Program-made: the position numbers and the translations under genes
IMG/VR virus record: IMGVR_UViG_3300042923_000281
Coordinates: 212,979 to 276,978 of that record
Reading direction: 5' to 3' (one strand)
Origin: a virus
Length of the DNA stretch: 64,000 bases
Notes under the pieces: model-generated
Database searches by the model: none
Told to the model about the DNA's origin: nothing
Seen by the model: the letters and a program-made list of their open reading frames with translations, nothing else
Shown here: one piece after another, positions 28,449-37,799 of the stretch
Position numbering within the stretch: the first letter of the stretch is position 1
Layout of the letters: the number at the start of each line of letters is the position of its first letter

Positions 28449-29912
28449 TCATCGTGATACTTGGTCGCCCTCGACGATCCAACTGGTAATCGTCGCAATC
28501 AACGGCGGCGGAAGCGTCGTGTTACGGGATACCGTGAAGGGTTTGTCGAGGTCCATGACACCTGTGACTGGATCATGGCGGGACATGACTTTCGCGTTCT
28601 TCAGGTCAAGCGGCAGCTCGCCCCAGAGTGCGTCACCATCAAAGTCAGCGTTCTTGTCGATCAGGTTGAGCGGCGAGATGCTGATGGTGTTGTCAGTTGG
28701 GTCCGGCTTGATCGTGTCGATCTGGTTGTAGCCAATCGAGCCACGGGTCAGCGTCGGGTTACGACCGAAGGTGGTTGGAATGGTGCCGTTCGGAGCTTCG
28801 GCTAGTAGCTCCTTGAACAACCTGTCCAGCTCAGGGTGCCAGCGTAGAGTGTTCTCGTAGATCAGGGCCTGCATCTCATTGGGGATGTACCCCTGAGTCA
28901 GCAGCTTGTTCTGCAAGTGAACCTTAAACAGCAAGGTACTCGCGGACCACGGCATCTCCATACCGTCCTGCCGGTGAGGCTTCTGACGCGACGTAATCAC
29001 CGCACGGAACCCGAAGTACGGACGTGTACCGTAGATCAGCTTCCGTGCTACCCCAGGCTTCTTGAAGATCACCTCAGACTCGAAGGTCTTATAGTAGTCA
29101 TTGAAGTGCTGGAGTGCGCTAACAACGCGACCCTCTTTTACCGCCTGAGCCAGCTTGGGCTGATTCTCGGCAGTCTCACGGTTGTCGATCCCGATCAGGA
29201 TGTGCGCGGCGTTAACCGCAGACACCATCTTGGGGTCAGCCGTGATACGGTTGTTGGAGTTCTCTTTGATGAACCCGAGACGCGTTGGGAATGGCAGGTA
29301 ATCCGAGAACGTCCGGTCGAAGTTCTCCTGCAAGAAGCGCATGATCTTTCTACGCTTACGGGCAGATGCCGAGGGACCAATTAAGCCAGCCTTAAACAGC
29401 GCTACCAGGATGGACTCGTAGTTCTCGACAAAGTGGTTGTAGCCACGGGGGATTTCCAGCTTATCCAACTTGCGCATCTTGTCAGCCGCCAGGGGAGAGG
29501 CAGCTGTGTAGCGCGGGTTGCAGAGGTACTCCAGGATGTTGAAGTTCGAATGCGTCAGGTTCTTCGAGAGAATCCGCCACACTGTCAAGTTAATGAATTT
29601 CTTGATGCCTGCCGGACATTTGATCCACAGGAGAGTCTCCAGTGGTTTCTCAGTGATCGGCATGACCAAGCTCAGACAGTCATTACAGCGGATGCCGTAA
29701 TTGTCCATGCCGTGGATGAGTCCACAGTCACAGCTCGCCGTGTTGTTCAGCGAGTCCCCGTCGAGGCTGGCATAAATCAGGTTGTTCAGCTTGAGACGGT
29801 CTGCCTCAAGATCGATGTTGAAGTCGTTCATCAGGATCGCTGGGTGCGACTGATGCATGAACATGGTGTCGTAACCCACCACGCGTAAGTAAATGCCATT
29901 ACGCTTTTTCAT
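28449..29912 (-). CDS. RNA polymerase beta' subunit, N-terminal part with catalytic DFDGD (probable non-virion RNAP, phiKZ gp55-like)
   Basis: A 487-aa protein. The absolutely conserved RNAP catalytic motif NADFDGD lies at 421-427, with Asp423, Asp425 and Asp427 to bind the active-site magnesium. Residues about 60-80 (CDCG ... CNDC) form a zinc-ribbon like the N-terminal zinc site of beta'. The chain ends about 60 residues after the motif, where the beta' C gene at 12582 takes over. Its position directly downstream of the shell gene matches phiKZ gp54-gp55. The ATG at 29912 follows GGGAGGTCA. Confidence 0.93.
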   Translation of the reverse strand: MKKRNGIYLRVVGYDTMFMHQSHPAILMNDFNIDLEADRLKLNNLIYASLDGDSLNNTASCDCGLIHGMDNYGIRCNDCLSLVMPITEKPLETLLWIKCPAGIKKFINLTVWRILSKNLTHSNFNILEYLCNPRYTAASPLAADKMRKLDKLEIPRGYNHFVENYESILVALFKAGLIGPSASARKRRKIMRFLQENFDRTFSDYLPFPTRLGFIKENSNNRITADPKMVSAVNAAHILIGIDNRETAENQPKLAQAVKEGRVVSALQHFNDYYKTFESEVIFKKPGVARKLIYGTRPYFGFRAVITSRQKPHRQDGMEMPWSASTLLFKVHLQNKLLTQGYIPNEMQALIYENTLRWHPELDRLFKELLAEAPNGTIPTTFGRNPTLTRGSIGYNQIDTIKPDPTDNTISISPLNLIDKNADFDGDALWGELPLDLKNAKVMSRHDPVTGVMDLDKPFTVSRNTTLPPPLIATITSWIVEGDQVSR

Positions 29913-29954
29913 TGACCTCCCCTAGTGCCCGGTGAAAATAAAAAGGCATAACAA

Positions 29955-29974
29955 GGGGGAGCACAGGCTCCCCC
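29955..29974 (-). terminator. Terminator after the shell gene
   Basis: GGGGGAGC, loop ACAG, GCTCCCCC. On the minus strand TTGTTATGCCTTTTTATTTTC follows. It separates the shell gene from the RNAP beta' N gene. Confidence 0.88.
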
Positions 29975-29990
29975 AAGCTATGAACGTCAG

Positions 29991-31904
29991 TTAGAAGCTA
30001 TTGCCGAAGCCAAAGCCGTTACCAACGCTACCACGCAGCGAACGTGCGCCATCACCAGTCACGCGGCGGCTCGAGAGCATGCCGTGAGTGAGGTCACCAC
30101 CGACGAAGTCACGGATGCGAGTGTTACCACGCAGGCGACGGTTGCCGAAGGTGTAGTGAGCCGAACGCTGGTCGATGTTGATTTTGCAATCAGCAACGGC
30201 CATGGCCAGCGCTTCGATGAACTGCGGGTTGACGAACGCCAGGTCTACGTAACGAGCGAACTTGACGTTGCTCGCACCGAGAGCGCTGGTCAGTTGGTCG
30301 TACTGCTCGCTGACGCGGATTTCAACGTCCAGGTCAACGCGGTCGATCACGTCCTGATAACGCAGGGCAGACTCGCCTTCGTCATTCGGGTTGGTGGCCA
30401 TCCAGCGCAGCAGGTCCCATTCACGCAGATCGCGCTCGTTGCCCTTCTCGTCGATCCAGGTGCCAGTCAGGTAACGAGCACCGGACATTTGCAGCGGGGT
30501 TTCGACGCCCAGTTCACGGGCACGGCGGGTGAAGTTGCCGTTGGTCAGACGGTCGGCGTAGTCGTACAGACGGCCGATGGCGTCCTTGTTGGCGCTGTCG
30601 TCAGTTGCAGCGTCGGACAGCAGGGAGGTGATCCAGCTGTTGTCGCCGCCTTCTTCGAGCTCGATAGCCCAGGCCAGGTTGTCGTCAACCAGGCTGAAGA
30701 AGTACTGAGCCCACTTGTGGGTGTCCAGCGACGCACGGTTGTCGAACTCGACCGGAGTCTTGTCCTGATCCGGGCCGAGGATGTTCAGCAGACCAGCGTC
30801 ACGGTGGTCGATCTCACCACGAGCAACATCGCCCGGCAGGTAAGTCTGAGCCCACGCTTGGTCTTTGGAGATGACCGACGCACCAGCCAGAGCCAGCAAC
30901 AGCAGCTCAGGGGTGATGCCGTTGGCGTTGGTGTCCATGCGGTTGATCACGTACATCGGAGTGAAGTACGGCTGATCACGGCGCTGGGTACGGGACCAAC
31001 GATCTTGTTCGACCGGCGGGGTGTACATGATGCTGACGTAACCGCCCAGGTTGGCCAGGCCAACAGGGATGTTCTGGTCGCCTTTGCGCACGATGCCGGC
31101 AACGGTAACGGCCAGGTCGGAACGACGCGGCAGACCGTCGGCGGTCATGACTTCACGGCCAGACAGGTCGACGTTGATTTCCAGAGTCGACTGCTTGCTC
31201 AGCCAGTCCAGCGAGAAGAACAGGTCAGGCTGGAACAGGTTGCTGTAGATCGCTGCCAGAGCGGCCTGGGCGTAGAACACGACCTGACGCACTTCGGTGT
31301 TTTCCGGATCGTTGAAGTCAACCTTGTGGCTCACTACACGCCAGCCGGCACGCACGATTTCAACGCTACGGCGCTGGCCTTCGAACGCCTTCTTCGCGAT
31401 TTCGTCAACCAGAGCCAGGTAGCTCTCGGTGATGTAGTCGGAAGCGATGATCGGCAGCGGGTAGGTGCGGTGGTTGATCTCGACGTTACGCACGGTGGCG
31501 TCGTCGGTCATGCTCGAGGACAGAGCCAGGGCGGAAACCAGAACCTTGACGGTGCCGTTGTCTTCGACCGGGTATGCCAGGATCACAGAGCTGATGCTCA
31601 CGTTGTGCTCGGAAGCTTCCAGACCCAGAACTTGGATCTTGGAGAGGTCGATCAGGCCGGCGCCTGCAACCTGACGCTCTGGATCGAACCAGTGCTTAAC
31701 CGACTTAACAGCGTTGACCAGAACTTCGCCGCTGATGCGACGGGACATCGGTGCGCCGAGCAGGCGGTTGATGTCCAGCAGACCGGCGGTGGTCGCTTGG
31801 GATTCACGAGCCGGGCGCTCAGCACGCTGCTCTTGGCGCGGAGCTTCGCGGGAGGTACGCTCGTTGCTCGAAGCGGAGTTGTCGATGTCGTCTTGTACAG
31901 CCAT
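29991..31904 (-). CDS. chmA: Phage nucleus shell protein, chimallin
   Basis: A 637-aa protein. The first ~45 residues are a polar Glu/Arg-rich disordered segment, and the last ~35 are a Gly/Arg/Phe tail (GFGFGNSF end). This matches the known layout of chimallin, where flexible N- and C-terminal segments link subunits in the protein lattice. Size is close to the 201phi2-1 shell protein gp105 (631 aa as I recall). It is followed by the RNAP beta' N gene as in phiKZ gp54-gp55. Codon use is strongly biased to C/G-ending codons, as expected for a very abundant protein. The start ATG 31904 follows AAGGAGTCACACC, and a TACATTAT motif lies 72 bases upstream. Identity rests on architecture, size and context, not on a search. 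Confidence 0.85.
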   Translation of the reverse strand: MAVQDDIDNSASSNERTSREAPRQEQRAERPARESQATTAGLLDINRLLGAPMSRRISGEVLVNAVKSVKHWFDPERQVAGAGLIDLSKIQVLGLEASEHNVSISSVILAYPVEDNGTVKVLVSALALSSSMTDDATVRNVEINHRTYPLPIIASDYITESYLALVDEIAKKAFEGQRRSVEIVRAGWRVVSHKVDFNDPENTEVRQVVFYAQAALAAIYSNLFQPDLFFSLDWLSKQSTLEINVDLSGREVMTADGLPRRSDLAVTVAGIVRKGDQNIPVGLANLGGYVSIMYTPPVEQDRWSRTQRRDQPYFTPMYVINRMDTNANGITPELLLLALAGASVISKDQAWAQTYLPGDVARGEIDHRDAGLLNILGPDQDKTPVEFDNRASLDTHKWAQYFFSLVDDNLAWAIELEEGGDNSWITSLLSDAATDDSANKDAIGRLYDYADRLTNGNFTRRARELGVETPLQMSGARYLTGTWIDEKGNERDLREWDLLRWMATNPNDEGESALRYQDVIDRVDLDVEIRVSEQYDQLTSALGASNVKFARYVDLAFVNPQFIEALAMAVADCKINIDQRSAHYTFGNRRLRGNTRIRDFVGGDLTHGMLSSRRVTGDGARSLRGSVGNGFGFGNSF

Positions 31905-31930
31905 GGTGTGACTCCTTGGTATATAACGTT

Positions 31931-31942
31931 ACTAGGCCTAGT
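31931..31942. other. 12-bp perfect palindrome upstream of the shell gene
   Basis: ACTAGGCCTAGT lies in the shell-gene leader, between the promoter motif at 31976 and the start codon. It could be an operator or an RNA hairpin. Confidence 0.4.
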
Positions 31943-31975
31943 GAACTTCGAAGCTTGGCTTCTGTATTCATGTTT

Positions 31976-31983
31976 ATAATGTA
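31976..31983 (-). promoter_or_regulatory. TACATTRT early-promoter motif
   Basis: The minus strand reads GTGCTACATTATAAACATGAA, 72 bases before the shell-protein start. It is in the 230-bp gap shared with the divergent plus-strand gene. Confidence 0.65.
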
Positions 31984-32026
31984 GCACCGTACGAAGTTCG
32001 AATGGAATCCGCGCAGAGAGCCTCAT

Positions 32027-32030
32027 TATG
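32027..32030 (+). promoter_or_regulatory. Possible TATG-type late promoter
   Basis: CATTATGATTCGG lies in the gap before the plus-strand gene at 32136/32232. Support is positional only. Confidence 0.2.
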
Positions 32031-32135
32031 ATTCGGCCAGGGGGTTTAAATTTACGTGCGATCTTTCCAGGAAAAGGAAATACCCTCCTCTTGTACTGGG
32101 CTGTTAACCCAGTCGGAGCAGATCTCCTATAGCAT

Positions 32136-33371
32136 ATGCACTCTCAGGTTATTTTTTACGATTCCACTCGCACCACCTCGGTAAGAAGATCCGGCTATCC
32201 TTTGAGACTTACCCGCCAATGGACCATCGCCATGTACCAACTGTTCAACACCGAGTCCAGGATCAAACAGACCAACATCGCTACGTTTGGCCTGGACTAC
32301 GTTAAGCGCGAACTGATGAACGTACAGGTGAACCGCTATAAACAGCTTCGGGCTTTGAACCCGGGGTACCTGAAGAGCGACCACCTGCTACAGAAGATCC
32401 TGGGCATGATCGACATCCCTTTCGATGGCGACCTACCCGACTACTATCTCCGTGTCTCCAGCATCGTCGACCGGCTTGCTGGTCAGATGGGCTTTTGCAC
32501 CGCCGGCCACCACGGGCGGGTCAGGAACCACAGCCACTTCTACGGCAAAGGGGTGAATGAAGTCATCATCGCGATTGCAGACGATGAAGTCACTCCGGCC
32601 CAGATCTGGTTTAACTGGCGGAATATGAGCCCTGTGAGGGTACTCTCACATCCTATCATGGGATGTGGTATTATTGAACTGGATGGGACCAACGACATCA
32701 AGGGATTGCCTTACGGCGCCACCGCGGTGATCGAGATCAACATCCCGTTGCTGGCTTGTCAGTATCACTTGTGGCGGGTGGCTGTACGTGGCTTAGCTCC
32801 AGAGGGCTTTGCCTTCCCAGTCAGTCACTTCCTCACCCAGATCGTCATCCCCAACCTCCTCCCCAGTCACTTGGACGTGGCGGTGGGCAATACCCTGCAC
32901 TCCTTGATTGGCGGACAAGGTTACGTGAAGGTTGAGAGTGACATGCCGTTCTACACGGCTGACTTGTACCCTCGGTTGGAGAAAGGCCTGCAAGAGCTCG
33001 CTACACGCTTCTGCAACCAGACCCTCTACTACCGTGACATCTTGTCCAACGTGCCTGTCTTTGGCAACGACACGCTGCTCCAGACGGTACGGATGCCCGA
33101 CATCGCCTACACCAACCAAGCAATCTGGGCCTTGACCATGGCCAGGCTCCCGGTGGTAGCGATGCTGCTGAAGTTCGACCAGTTGGCCAAGAACGTCAAG
33201 AACGACGCTGACCGGAACCGGATTCGTCGTAGCCTCAGTGAAGCAGACAGTGGTAAGTACCTGACGAACCAGATCCCTTCCGATGTTGCAGCAGGGATTG
33301 CGAACTTCATTGCTACTAATGTCACGCCGTTACTGAACAGCTCGCCCCAAGCAGCAGAACAAACCCTGTAA
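32136..33371 (+). CDS. 411-aa protein, unknown function, divergent from shell gene
   Basis: The frame opens at ATG 32136. A second ATG at 32232 (MYQLFNTESRIKQ) is a possible true start; neither has a strong ribosome site. The protein is soluble with a strand-rich middle and a helical C-terminus. It is a single-gene plus-strand unit ended by a perfect 30-bp palindrome. The lone plus-strand orientation resembles that of the virion-type genes at 46056 and 51176, so a late role is possible. No motif recognised. Confidence 0.8.
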   Translation: MHSQVIFYDSTRTTSVRRSGYPLRLTRQWTIAMYQLFNTESRIKQTNIATFGLDYVKRELMNVQVNRYKQLRALNPGYLKSDHLLQKILGMIDIPFDGDLPDYYLRVSSIVDRLAGQMGFCTAGHHGRVRNHSHFYGKGVNEVIIAIADDEVTPAQIWFNWRNMSPVRVLSHPIMGCGIIELDGTNDIKGLPYGATAVIEINIPLLACQYHLWRVAVRGLAPEGFAFPVSHFLTQIVIPNLLPSHLDVAVGNTLHSLIGGQGYVKVESDMPFYTADLYPRLEKGLQELATRFCNQTLYYRDILSNVPVFGNDTLLQTVRMPDIAYTNQAIWALTMARLPVVAMLLKFDQLAKNVKNDADRNRIRRSLSEADSGKYLTNQIPSDVAAGIANFIATNVTPLLNSSPQAAEQTL

Positions 33372-33372
33372 A

Positions 33373-33402
33373 CATAGAGAGGAGCCTAGGCTCCTCTCTA
33401 TG
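33373..33402. terminator. Perfect 30-bp palindromic bidirectional terminator
   Basis: CATAGAGAGGAGCCT and its exact complement lie between convergent genes ending at 33371 and 33408. Confidence 0.9.
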
Positions 33403-33407
33403 CCGTG

Positions 33408-33986
33408 TCAGTCAAACAAACGATCAATGGAAAGGCTGGTCATGATGGGCAATGAAGCAATGTGCACACTCCGAGGTTGTACGAAAGCCTCAGGCATGGG
33501 CAGCAGCCCTGGGATCACCCGACGAATCACGGTACCATCAGGCAGAACGCGGGTGAGTGGTTCAGACTCACGTTCCTTGGCCCATTGCTCCGCCTGTAAG
33601 CGCGCCTGAGCCTGCCGGACAGCTTTGTCCACCACACGTTGCGCTTGGGCCTCAGGAGCCATCATACCGGCTTGGAAGAGCGCCTGTAGAGGAGTCTCGT
33701 AGACGGTACCGCTGCGGTGGGTGAAGTCCTGCTTGAACGTTACGTCATCACGGAAGGTCACCATCCCATGAGGCCAGACGATCAACCAATGCCCGCCTTC
33801 TGGCTTGAAGAGTGCCATCATCTCAGGGTCGATCTGATGACGCTCTTTTGGGTTGAAGCCGTACGCCATGTACGACGGTTCATCGCCGAACATCCAATCC
33901 GTACGGTCAACCCGCTGGATCTGGAACGCATGCACCTTAGACCACGGTGTGATTCTAAGGGTTGAGACGGTCTCGTTGGGCTTCAT
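33408..33986 (-). CDS. 192-aa protein, unknown function
   Basis: A soluble protein with a Trp/Phe-rich N-terminal half and a helical Gln/Ala/Arg-rich segment at about 110-140 that could form a coiled coil. The ATG at 33986 follows GAGGAGCGCCG and overlaps the preceding gene by 32 bases. No family recognised. Confidence 0.7.
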   Translation of the reverse strand: MKPNETVSTLRITPWSKVHAFQIQRVDRTDWMFGDEPSYMAYGFNPKERHQIDPEMMALFKPEGGHWLIVWPHGMVTFRDDVTFKQDFTHRSGTVYETPLQALFQAGMMAPEAQAQRVVDKAVRQAQARLQAEQWAKERESEPLTRVLPDGTVIRRVIPGLLPMPEAFVQPRSVHIASLPIMTSLSIDRLFD

Positions 33987-34308
33987 CGGCGCTCCTCAAA
34001 GCTCTTAGGGTTTCAGTCAGCAACTTAGCCACCGGGACACTCAAGCCCGTGTGGCGACGGATCGCTGTCTCTGCCAGTACGTACACCGATACACCGCTGA
34101 TAACAGACTGCGTGACAGCCACATCCATCAGTTCAGCGAATACTTCAGCCACACACCGAGGTTTGAACGGCTCGGCAATGAGGGCTGAGGTGACGCAGTG
34201 TGCGCTGTAGTCGCCGGTGAGATCGCCCCAAGTGGTCAACAATTGGGGCTTTCTCTCAGGGAACTTGAGGATCTTGCACTCAGTCGGCAAGCCAGTCCTC
34301 TCCATCAT
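33955..34308 (-). CDS. 117-aa protein, unknown function
   Basis: The start is placed at the double ATG at 34308/34305 (MMERTGLPTEC), within the last 29 bases of the DNA polymerase gene; the longer frame only mirrors polymerase codons. The protein is helical and soluble. It is likely translated by coupling to the polymerase. No motif recognised. Confidence 0.65.
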   Translation of the reverse strand: MMERTGLPTECKILKFPERKPQLLTTWGDLTGDYSAHCVTSALIAEPFKPRCVAEVFAELMDVAVTQSVISGVSVYVLAETAIRRHTGLSVPVAKLLTETLRALRSADEAQRDRLNP

Positions 34309-36571
34309 CTTCTTCGTACTCCTCATCGTCATCCTCGTCGATCTTGAGGATGATACTGTTTGCGTCTGTTGGGTCAGGTTGCAGGTTGACTTCGCCACGT
34401 GGGGTGTAGATGTCGCTGATCAAGCGGACGTACTTGCTGTCCACTTGGAAGATCCCCAGCGTCTCGAGGATCATGTAGAAGGACTCCAGGATCTCGTAGG
34501 TGAGACGACGGACGTCGATCATGGCCATGACCTCGTCTGGCATCCCGATGCCCGAGAGGATCGACAGAGGCAGCATGAGCGTGCCCATCTTGTCCTTGCC
34601 AGCCCGTTGGCAGTACTCGCGCAGACGTTCACCCATGTCCTTGTCCGTCTTGTCCACGTGAGCCATCCAGTCCTGCATGTCGGTCTTGTTATTGATCGCC
34701 AGCGGAACCTTAATCACGGAGAAGGGTGGGCTTTCTACATGGCCGTACTTCGGTGCAAAGACGTGCTCCCAGAAGTGATAGTGACGGTAGTTCGTCTTCT
34801 CACGGAACGGGTCTTCCTTGTTCATGTTCGGGTACGATTCCTGAACCTGTGCAGACTTCAGGTAACGGTGTTCCCCGGACTTGATCGAGGTGTAGATGTC
34901 TTGCTCCAAACGCCACACCAGCAGGTACAGCTCTTCCAACGTGAACTGACGGTTCTCATCCGCGCGGGTCATGACTTCCTTCATGAACGCCTTGGCCTGC
35001 TTGATGATTGCTACCGGTACAGTGGAGGAACGCAGGGCTACGCCTTTGATCTCCATCTCGTAGTCACGGTACACACGGCCTTCACGAGCACTCATGAACG
35101 CGTAGTAGTGCTTCGCCCGGCTGGTCAAGGTAAAGACTGGGAAGGCGTACTCGTTCTTCATGGTCAGACGGTGCAGGTCTTCCTGAATCACCCCCATGTT
35201 TGCCGAGAGCTTCGCCAGTACGTGCACGATACATTGGCAAGCCACGTACGTCGTGGTGTACCAGATCCCGTCACCTTCACGGCTACGCACGTCACTGCCG
35301 GTGTACCACGTTACCCACTCTTGGGTGGTGAAGATCGTGGAGTCGGTGTCAGACGCCAGTACCACACGGCGCAAGATGCCCTTGACGTTTGCCACGGTTG
35401 GAGCCAACAGCACAGGCGTGAGGAACACACGGATGAACTGGAAGTAGTCCTGCAAGGTGTTCTGGATGTTCGCTGAGCTCTTGGCAACCAAGGCCAGCTC
35501 TGCGGTCATCCCTTTCTCCTTCATGGAGTCAAAGTCTTCACCACGGGTGATGTCAGCGTTGAGGTACGTGGCCAACATCTTGGTGTCGTCATCGAACTTC
35601 TTGCTGCGCAGCATCTCGAAACCGTCTTCCACTTCCATGGAGTCGTTACGAGGCTCGTGCTTGATGATGCGGTCCATGAACCCACGGACAAACCCATCGT
35701 TCAGCTGAGCAATGTGGTACAGGTCGCCCGTGTACATCACAATGGCCCGTTCCAGCGGGGTCAGCTTCTCAAGCAGATCAACGATCTTCTGGAAGTTAGC
35801 CTCGTTGCGCCAGTACAGGTCGGTCGAACGCTTGATGCACGCTGCGGCTTGCTCGGTGGTTGGGTACACGAAGCCGCAGTTGTCCATGGCCTGACGGAAC
35901 TCCTCGTGCGGTTGGCTCTTCACCAGCGCGAGGATATTCGCTATCGTTATCTTGGGGGACCAATAGTGTCTTGATCCCGCCAAGAGCTTCTCGTTACTGG
36001 CGTTACCGTAACCGGTGGCCGAACGGCACATGGAGGTCAGGCTGGAGTGGCCCGATTTGACGTACAGGATGTTGCCGGTGAAGCCGTGCATGCCAGACAG
36101 CGAGTTAATCGCGATCTTCTTGGCGTTCTGCTCGGCGTCCTTGATCTTCTCAAGGGTCTCGTCCCCTGCTACCTGAGCAAGGAACATCTCGTTCTTGGCT
36201 TTCTTACGACCTGCGATACCCGATTCAACGAACTTGGCCGAAGGGGACTTCAACACCTTCGGGTTCTCGTAGCACACCATCGATGGACTGATGATGCGGT
36301 TGCTCTCGGTCACCGTCTTGACGTAGCTGAGCAGGGTCATTTCAGTCTTGACCCGGTTGCCCGGTGATTCTTGTTTCAGGACCAGCATGTTCGGATCACG
36401 AAGCGGGTACTTCCCACCTCGGGAGAGTGTACGCTTCAGGAAAGCCAAGCATTTGTCTTCTGGCTGACCGGTCATCCGATGCAGGTAATGGGTATTCTGT
36501 TCGAAGTACCCCTTTAGCAGATCGAGGTCACGGACATAGGCTTCCTTCGGAAGTACAAACGGATTTTCCAT
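34280..36571 (-). CDS. Divergent family-B DNA polymerase, polymerase part
   Basis: The start is set at ATG 36571 (MENPFVLPKEAY); an upstream ATG at 36622 lies inside a terminator stem. The 763-aa protein has motif B as AINSLSG (154-160; Lys in KKIAINSLSG, Tyr replaced by Ser) and motif C as SDTDS (407-411), with the two catalytic aspartates. The ~150 residues before motif B are too short for a 3'-5' exonuclease domain, and I do not find a clear motif A (DxxSLYPS); ISPSMVCYENP may be a relic. It is probably one half of a split polymerase. The C-terminus is a very acidic tail. It replicates viral DNA inside the phage nucleus, as inferred from context. Confidence 0.85.
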   Translation of the reverse strand: MENPFVLPKEAYVRDLDLLKGYFEQNTHYLHRMTGQPEDKCLAFLKRTLSRGGKYPLRDPNMLVLKQESPGNRVKTEMTLLSYVKTVTESNRIISPSMVCYENPKVLKSPSAKFVESGIAGRKKAKNEMFLAQVAGDETLEKIKDAEQNAKKIAINSLSGMHGFTGNILYVKSGHSSLTSMCRSATGYGNASNEKLLAGSRHYWSPKITIANILALVKSQPHEEFRQAMDNCGFVYPTTEQAAACIKRSTDLYWRNEANFQKIVDLLEKLTPLERAIVMYTGDLYHIAQLNDGFVRGFMDRIIKHEPRNDSMEVEDGFEMLRSKKFDDDTKMLATYLNADITRGEDFDSMKEKGMTAELALVAKSSANIQNTLQDYFQFIRVFLTPVLLAPTVANVKGILRRVVLASDTDSTIFTTQEWVTWYTGSDVRSREGDGIWYTTTYVACQCIVHVLAKLSANMGVIQEDLHRLTMKNEYAFPVFTLTSRAKHYYAFMSAREGRVYRDYEMEIKGVALRSSTVPVAIIKQAKAFMKEVMTRADENRQFTLEELYLLVWRLEQDIYTSIKSGEHRYLKSAQVQESYPNMNKEDPFREKTNYRHYHFWEHVFAPKYGHVESPPFSVIKVPLAINNKTDMQDWMAHVDKTDKDMGERLREYCQRAGKDKMGTLMLPLSILSGIGMPDEVMAMIDVRRLTYEILESFYMILETLGIFQVDSKYVRLISDIYTPRGEVNLQPDPTDANSIILKIDEDDDEEYEEDDGEDWLAD

Positions 36572-36607
36572 CAGTTGGGCCCTTGATACGGCAAAAGAAA
36601 AAGAAAG

Positions 36608-36638
36608 GGAGGAGTAGCTCATAGTAGAGTACCCCTCC
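36608..36638 (-). terminator. Terminator upstream of the DNA polymerase gene
   Basis: GGAGGGGTA pairs with TACTCCTCC (one G-T pair) on the minus strand, followed by CTTTCTTTTTCTTTT. It ends the small-gene cluster that stops at 36643. Confidence 0.88.
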
Positions 36639-36642
36639 GTTT

Positions 36643-37131
36643 TTATTCACTGAAATTCACGAACGTGTAAATGACAGTGTCTTCTTCTCGCATCGGTACA
36701 ACCTCGGTGAGAATGAAGCCATCTTCCTGCGCTTGGATAAGCCGCAACGTGTCAATGCCATGGGGCTTGATGCCGTTGTTGTGGAAGTTGACCACCTCCT
36801 CGAGGAAGTCCTGTGCAACAGCATCCTCGAACGTGTTGTAGATGTCGTCCATGTGGGACTCTGTCACGTCCGTCTCACCATTCTCCTCACGGATCATGAT
36901 GTCCACGTGAAGGGCAAGGGAGCACATGGCGAACATGTTCTCTTTAAGCTCTTCGGACAGGTGGTGCTTGTGGACGACCTTGTCGACCGCGTCGAGGAAG
37001 TCGCCGTAGACCGCGAAGAAGTCTCCGTCGTAGGGAAGAAGAATGTGGTTCTCCGTCCCCGCTTCGAAGTGCAGCCGCGGACGGCGACGAGGAGGCCACT
37101 TAATAGTCGATCGTGAAATCCTTGATGCCAT
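36643..37131 (-). CDS. Small cluster protein with C-terminal strand pattern (member 1)
   Basis: The start is tentatively ATG 37131 (MASRISRSTIKW), overlapping the upstream gene by 32 bases; the ribosome site is weak. The 162-aa protein has a helical, acidic middle and ends with FILTEVVPMREEDTVIYTF, a beta-hairpin-like end shared in pattern with many neighbours (hydrophobic strand, acidic turn, hydrophobic strand). Function unknown. It is the last gene of the 41.0-36.6 kb cluster. Confidence 0.6.
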   Translation of the reverse strand: MASRISRSTIKWPPRRRPRLHFEAGTENHILLPYDGDFFAVYGDFLDAVDKVVHKHHLSEELKENMFAMCSLALHVDIMIREENGETDVTESHMDDIYNTFEDAVAQDFLEEVVNFHNNGIKPHGIDTLRLIQAQEDGFILTEVVPMREEDTVIYTFVNFSE

Positions 37132-37492
37132 TTTGGAGAAGTGCCTCGCGCACGAGTTGTTCGGTTGTGTCACTGACCTTGGCGATGGTGATAACCAGCT
37201 TGCGATCAGTGATAACCTCAATGGTGTTTAGGTCGATCCACGGCACACCAAGGACTTCAATAGCCCCGTTGCCGTAGCGCAACTTCACGTAACTGTACGA
37301 ACCTGCCGACTGGGGCAGGGTGGTCAGGTAGTTCTTCACCTGACTGTGCTTGGCCTTGACATCCGAAATCAGCTGGGCTGTATCGAGGTCAAGGTCCGCG
37401 GCAACAATGGTGACGTTATCGCGGTTGGCACCCAAGACGTTCGGTGCCGTGGTGTTGAAGCGAACCGTCTTACCTTTGAAGTCGGTGATCAT
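37100..37492 (-). CDS. Small cluster protein, 130 aa
   Basis: ATG 37492 follows GAGGAACATCCGC. The protein is strand-rich, with TIEVITDRKLVITI near residue 102 showing the strand-turn-strand pattern of its neighbours, followed by a short helical tail. It overlaps the preceding gene by 23 bases and the next by 32. Function unknown. Confidence 0.65.
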   Translation of the reverse strand: MITDFKGKTVRFNTTAPNVLGANRDNVTIVAADLDLDTAQLISDVKAKHSQVKNYLTTLPQSAGSYSYVKLRYGNGAIEVLGVPWIDLNTIEVITDRKLVITIAKVSDTTEQLVREALLQNGIKDFTIDY

Positions 37493-37790
37493 GCGGATGT
37501 TCCTCAATGAGTAGTACGAATGTCCCTTCTGTGTCCACTACTTCTACGTCAACCCACCGCCGGTGTGAGAGCGTGCTGAAAGAGCGGTCTTGGCGGATTC
37601 GAGCCAACCATTCGCCATGGTGCTTCAGGTCTTCCCTGAGGGCGATGAAGAATGCATGCAGGATCAGATCCCGCACGTAACGTCGAACCGCAGCAGGCAG
37701 TTCTTCGTCGGGAGGCAAGTCTGGGTCGAGGGAGTAACAGACCTCAGGCAGGAGGTCAGCCAGCACCTCAGATGTGTTGATGACAATCAT
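37470..37790 (-). CDS. Small cluster protein with C-terminal strand pattern, 106 aa
   Basis: ATG 37790 follows AAGGACCACCC. A helical N-terminal two-thirds is followed by WVDVEVVDTEGTFVLLIEE, the strand-acidic turn-strand end shared across the cluster. Function unknown. Confidence 0.65.
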   Translation of the reverse strand: MIVINTSEVLADLLPEVCYSLDPDLPPDEELPAAVRRYVRDLILHAFFIALREDLKHHGEWLARIRQDRSFSTLSHRRWVDVEVVDTEGTFVLLIEEHPHDHRLQR

Positions 37791-37799
37791 GGGTGGTCC